Origin: Candidatus Tectimicrobiota bacterium
Lineage (GTDB): Bacteria; UBA8248
Reading direction: 5' to 3'
Assembly (NCBI GenBank): GCA_016184445.1
Contig: JACPCT010000028.1
Span: 1 to 7,881 of the forward strand
DNA length: 7,881 nucleotides
The position numbers and the translations under genes were made by a program. Positions 6,878 to 7,881 of this stretch are shown one piece after another; position 1 is the stretch's first letter, and each line of letters starts with the position of its first letter. The notes under the pieces were generated by a model that ran no database searches, was not told the origin of the DNA, and saw only the letters and a list, made by a program, of their open reading frames with translations.

Positions 6878-7881
<1,004 letters not shown>

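Overview
The window is a stretch of a GC-rich bacterial chromosome in which all six supported genes lie on the minus strand, so transcription runs from right to left. It holds the core of a rod-shape (elongasome) cluster in the classic order mreB, mreC, mreD, mrdA (PBP2), rodA, followed by a large radical SAM gene that leaves the window at its left edge. A complete mre/mrd set points to a rod-shaped, peptidoglycan-building bacterium. Gene order and protein style resemble GC-rich Gram-negative lineages such as Desulfobacterota, Methylomirabilota or Tectomicrobia, but I cannot place it more exactly by eye. I see no mobile elements, tRNA or rRNA genes, or CRISPR array.

Layout from right to left in the direction of transcription. 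mreB (6878-7881) is missing only its first few codons at the right edge. After a 79-nt gap comes mreC (5962-6798). mreC overlaps mreD (5444-5965) by four bases in a GTGA junction. mreD is followed three bases later by mrdA (3629-5440), which overlaps rodA (2497-3639) by 11 nt. The tight packing from mreC to rodA implies one polycistronic, translationally coupled unit. MreB filaments, the MreC/MreD membrane scaffold, the RodA glycosyltransferase and the PBP2 transpeptidase would together build lateral-wall peptidoglycan.

About 200 nt separate rodA from the radical SAM gene (1-2300). This gap holds a weak candidate terminator, a candidate promoter with a 17-bp spacer and a GC-rich hairpin, so the radical SAM gene may be its own transcription unit. 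Its 766 visible residues join a radical SAM enzyme of the TIGR03960 type to the beginning of a TIGR03936/DUF2344 domain. Its exact reaction is not known to me.

Two points deserve most attention. PBP2 appears to lack the near-universal 'G-x-x-G-L-E ... L-R-G' segment of the class B PBP pedestal domain while keeping all its catalytic motifs. The strong Shine-Dalgarno of rodA, inside the end of mrdA, lies in a perfect 6-bp hairpin with a GAAA loop directly before a TTG start. I found no clear sign of a wholly new system; the window is mainly a conserved housekeeping region with these local oddities.
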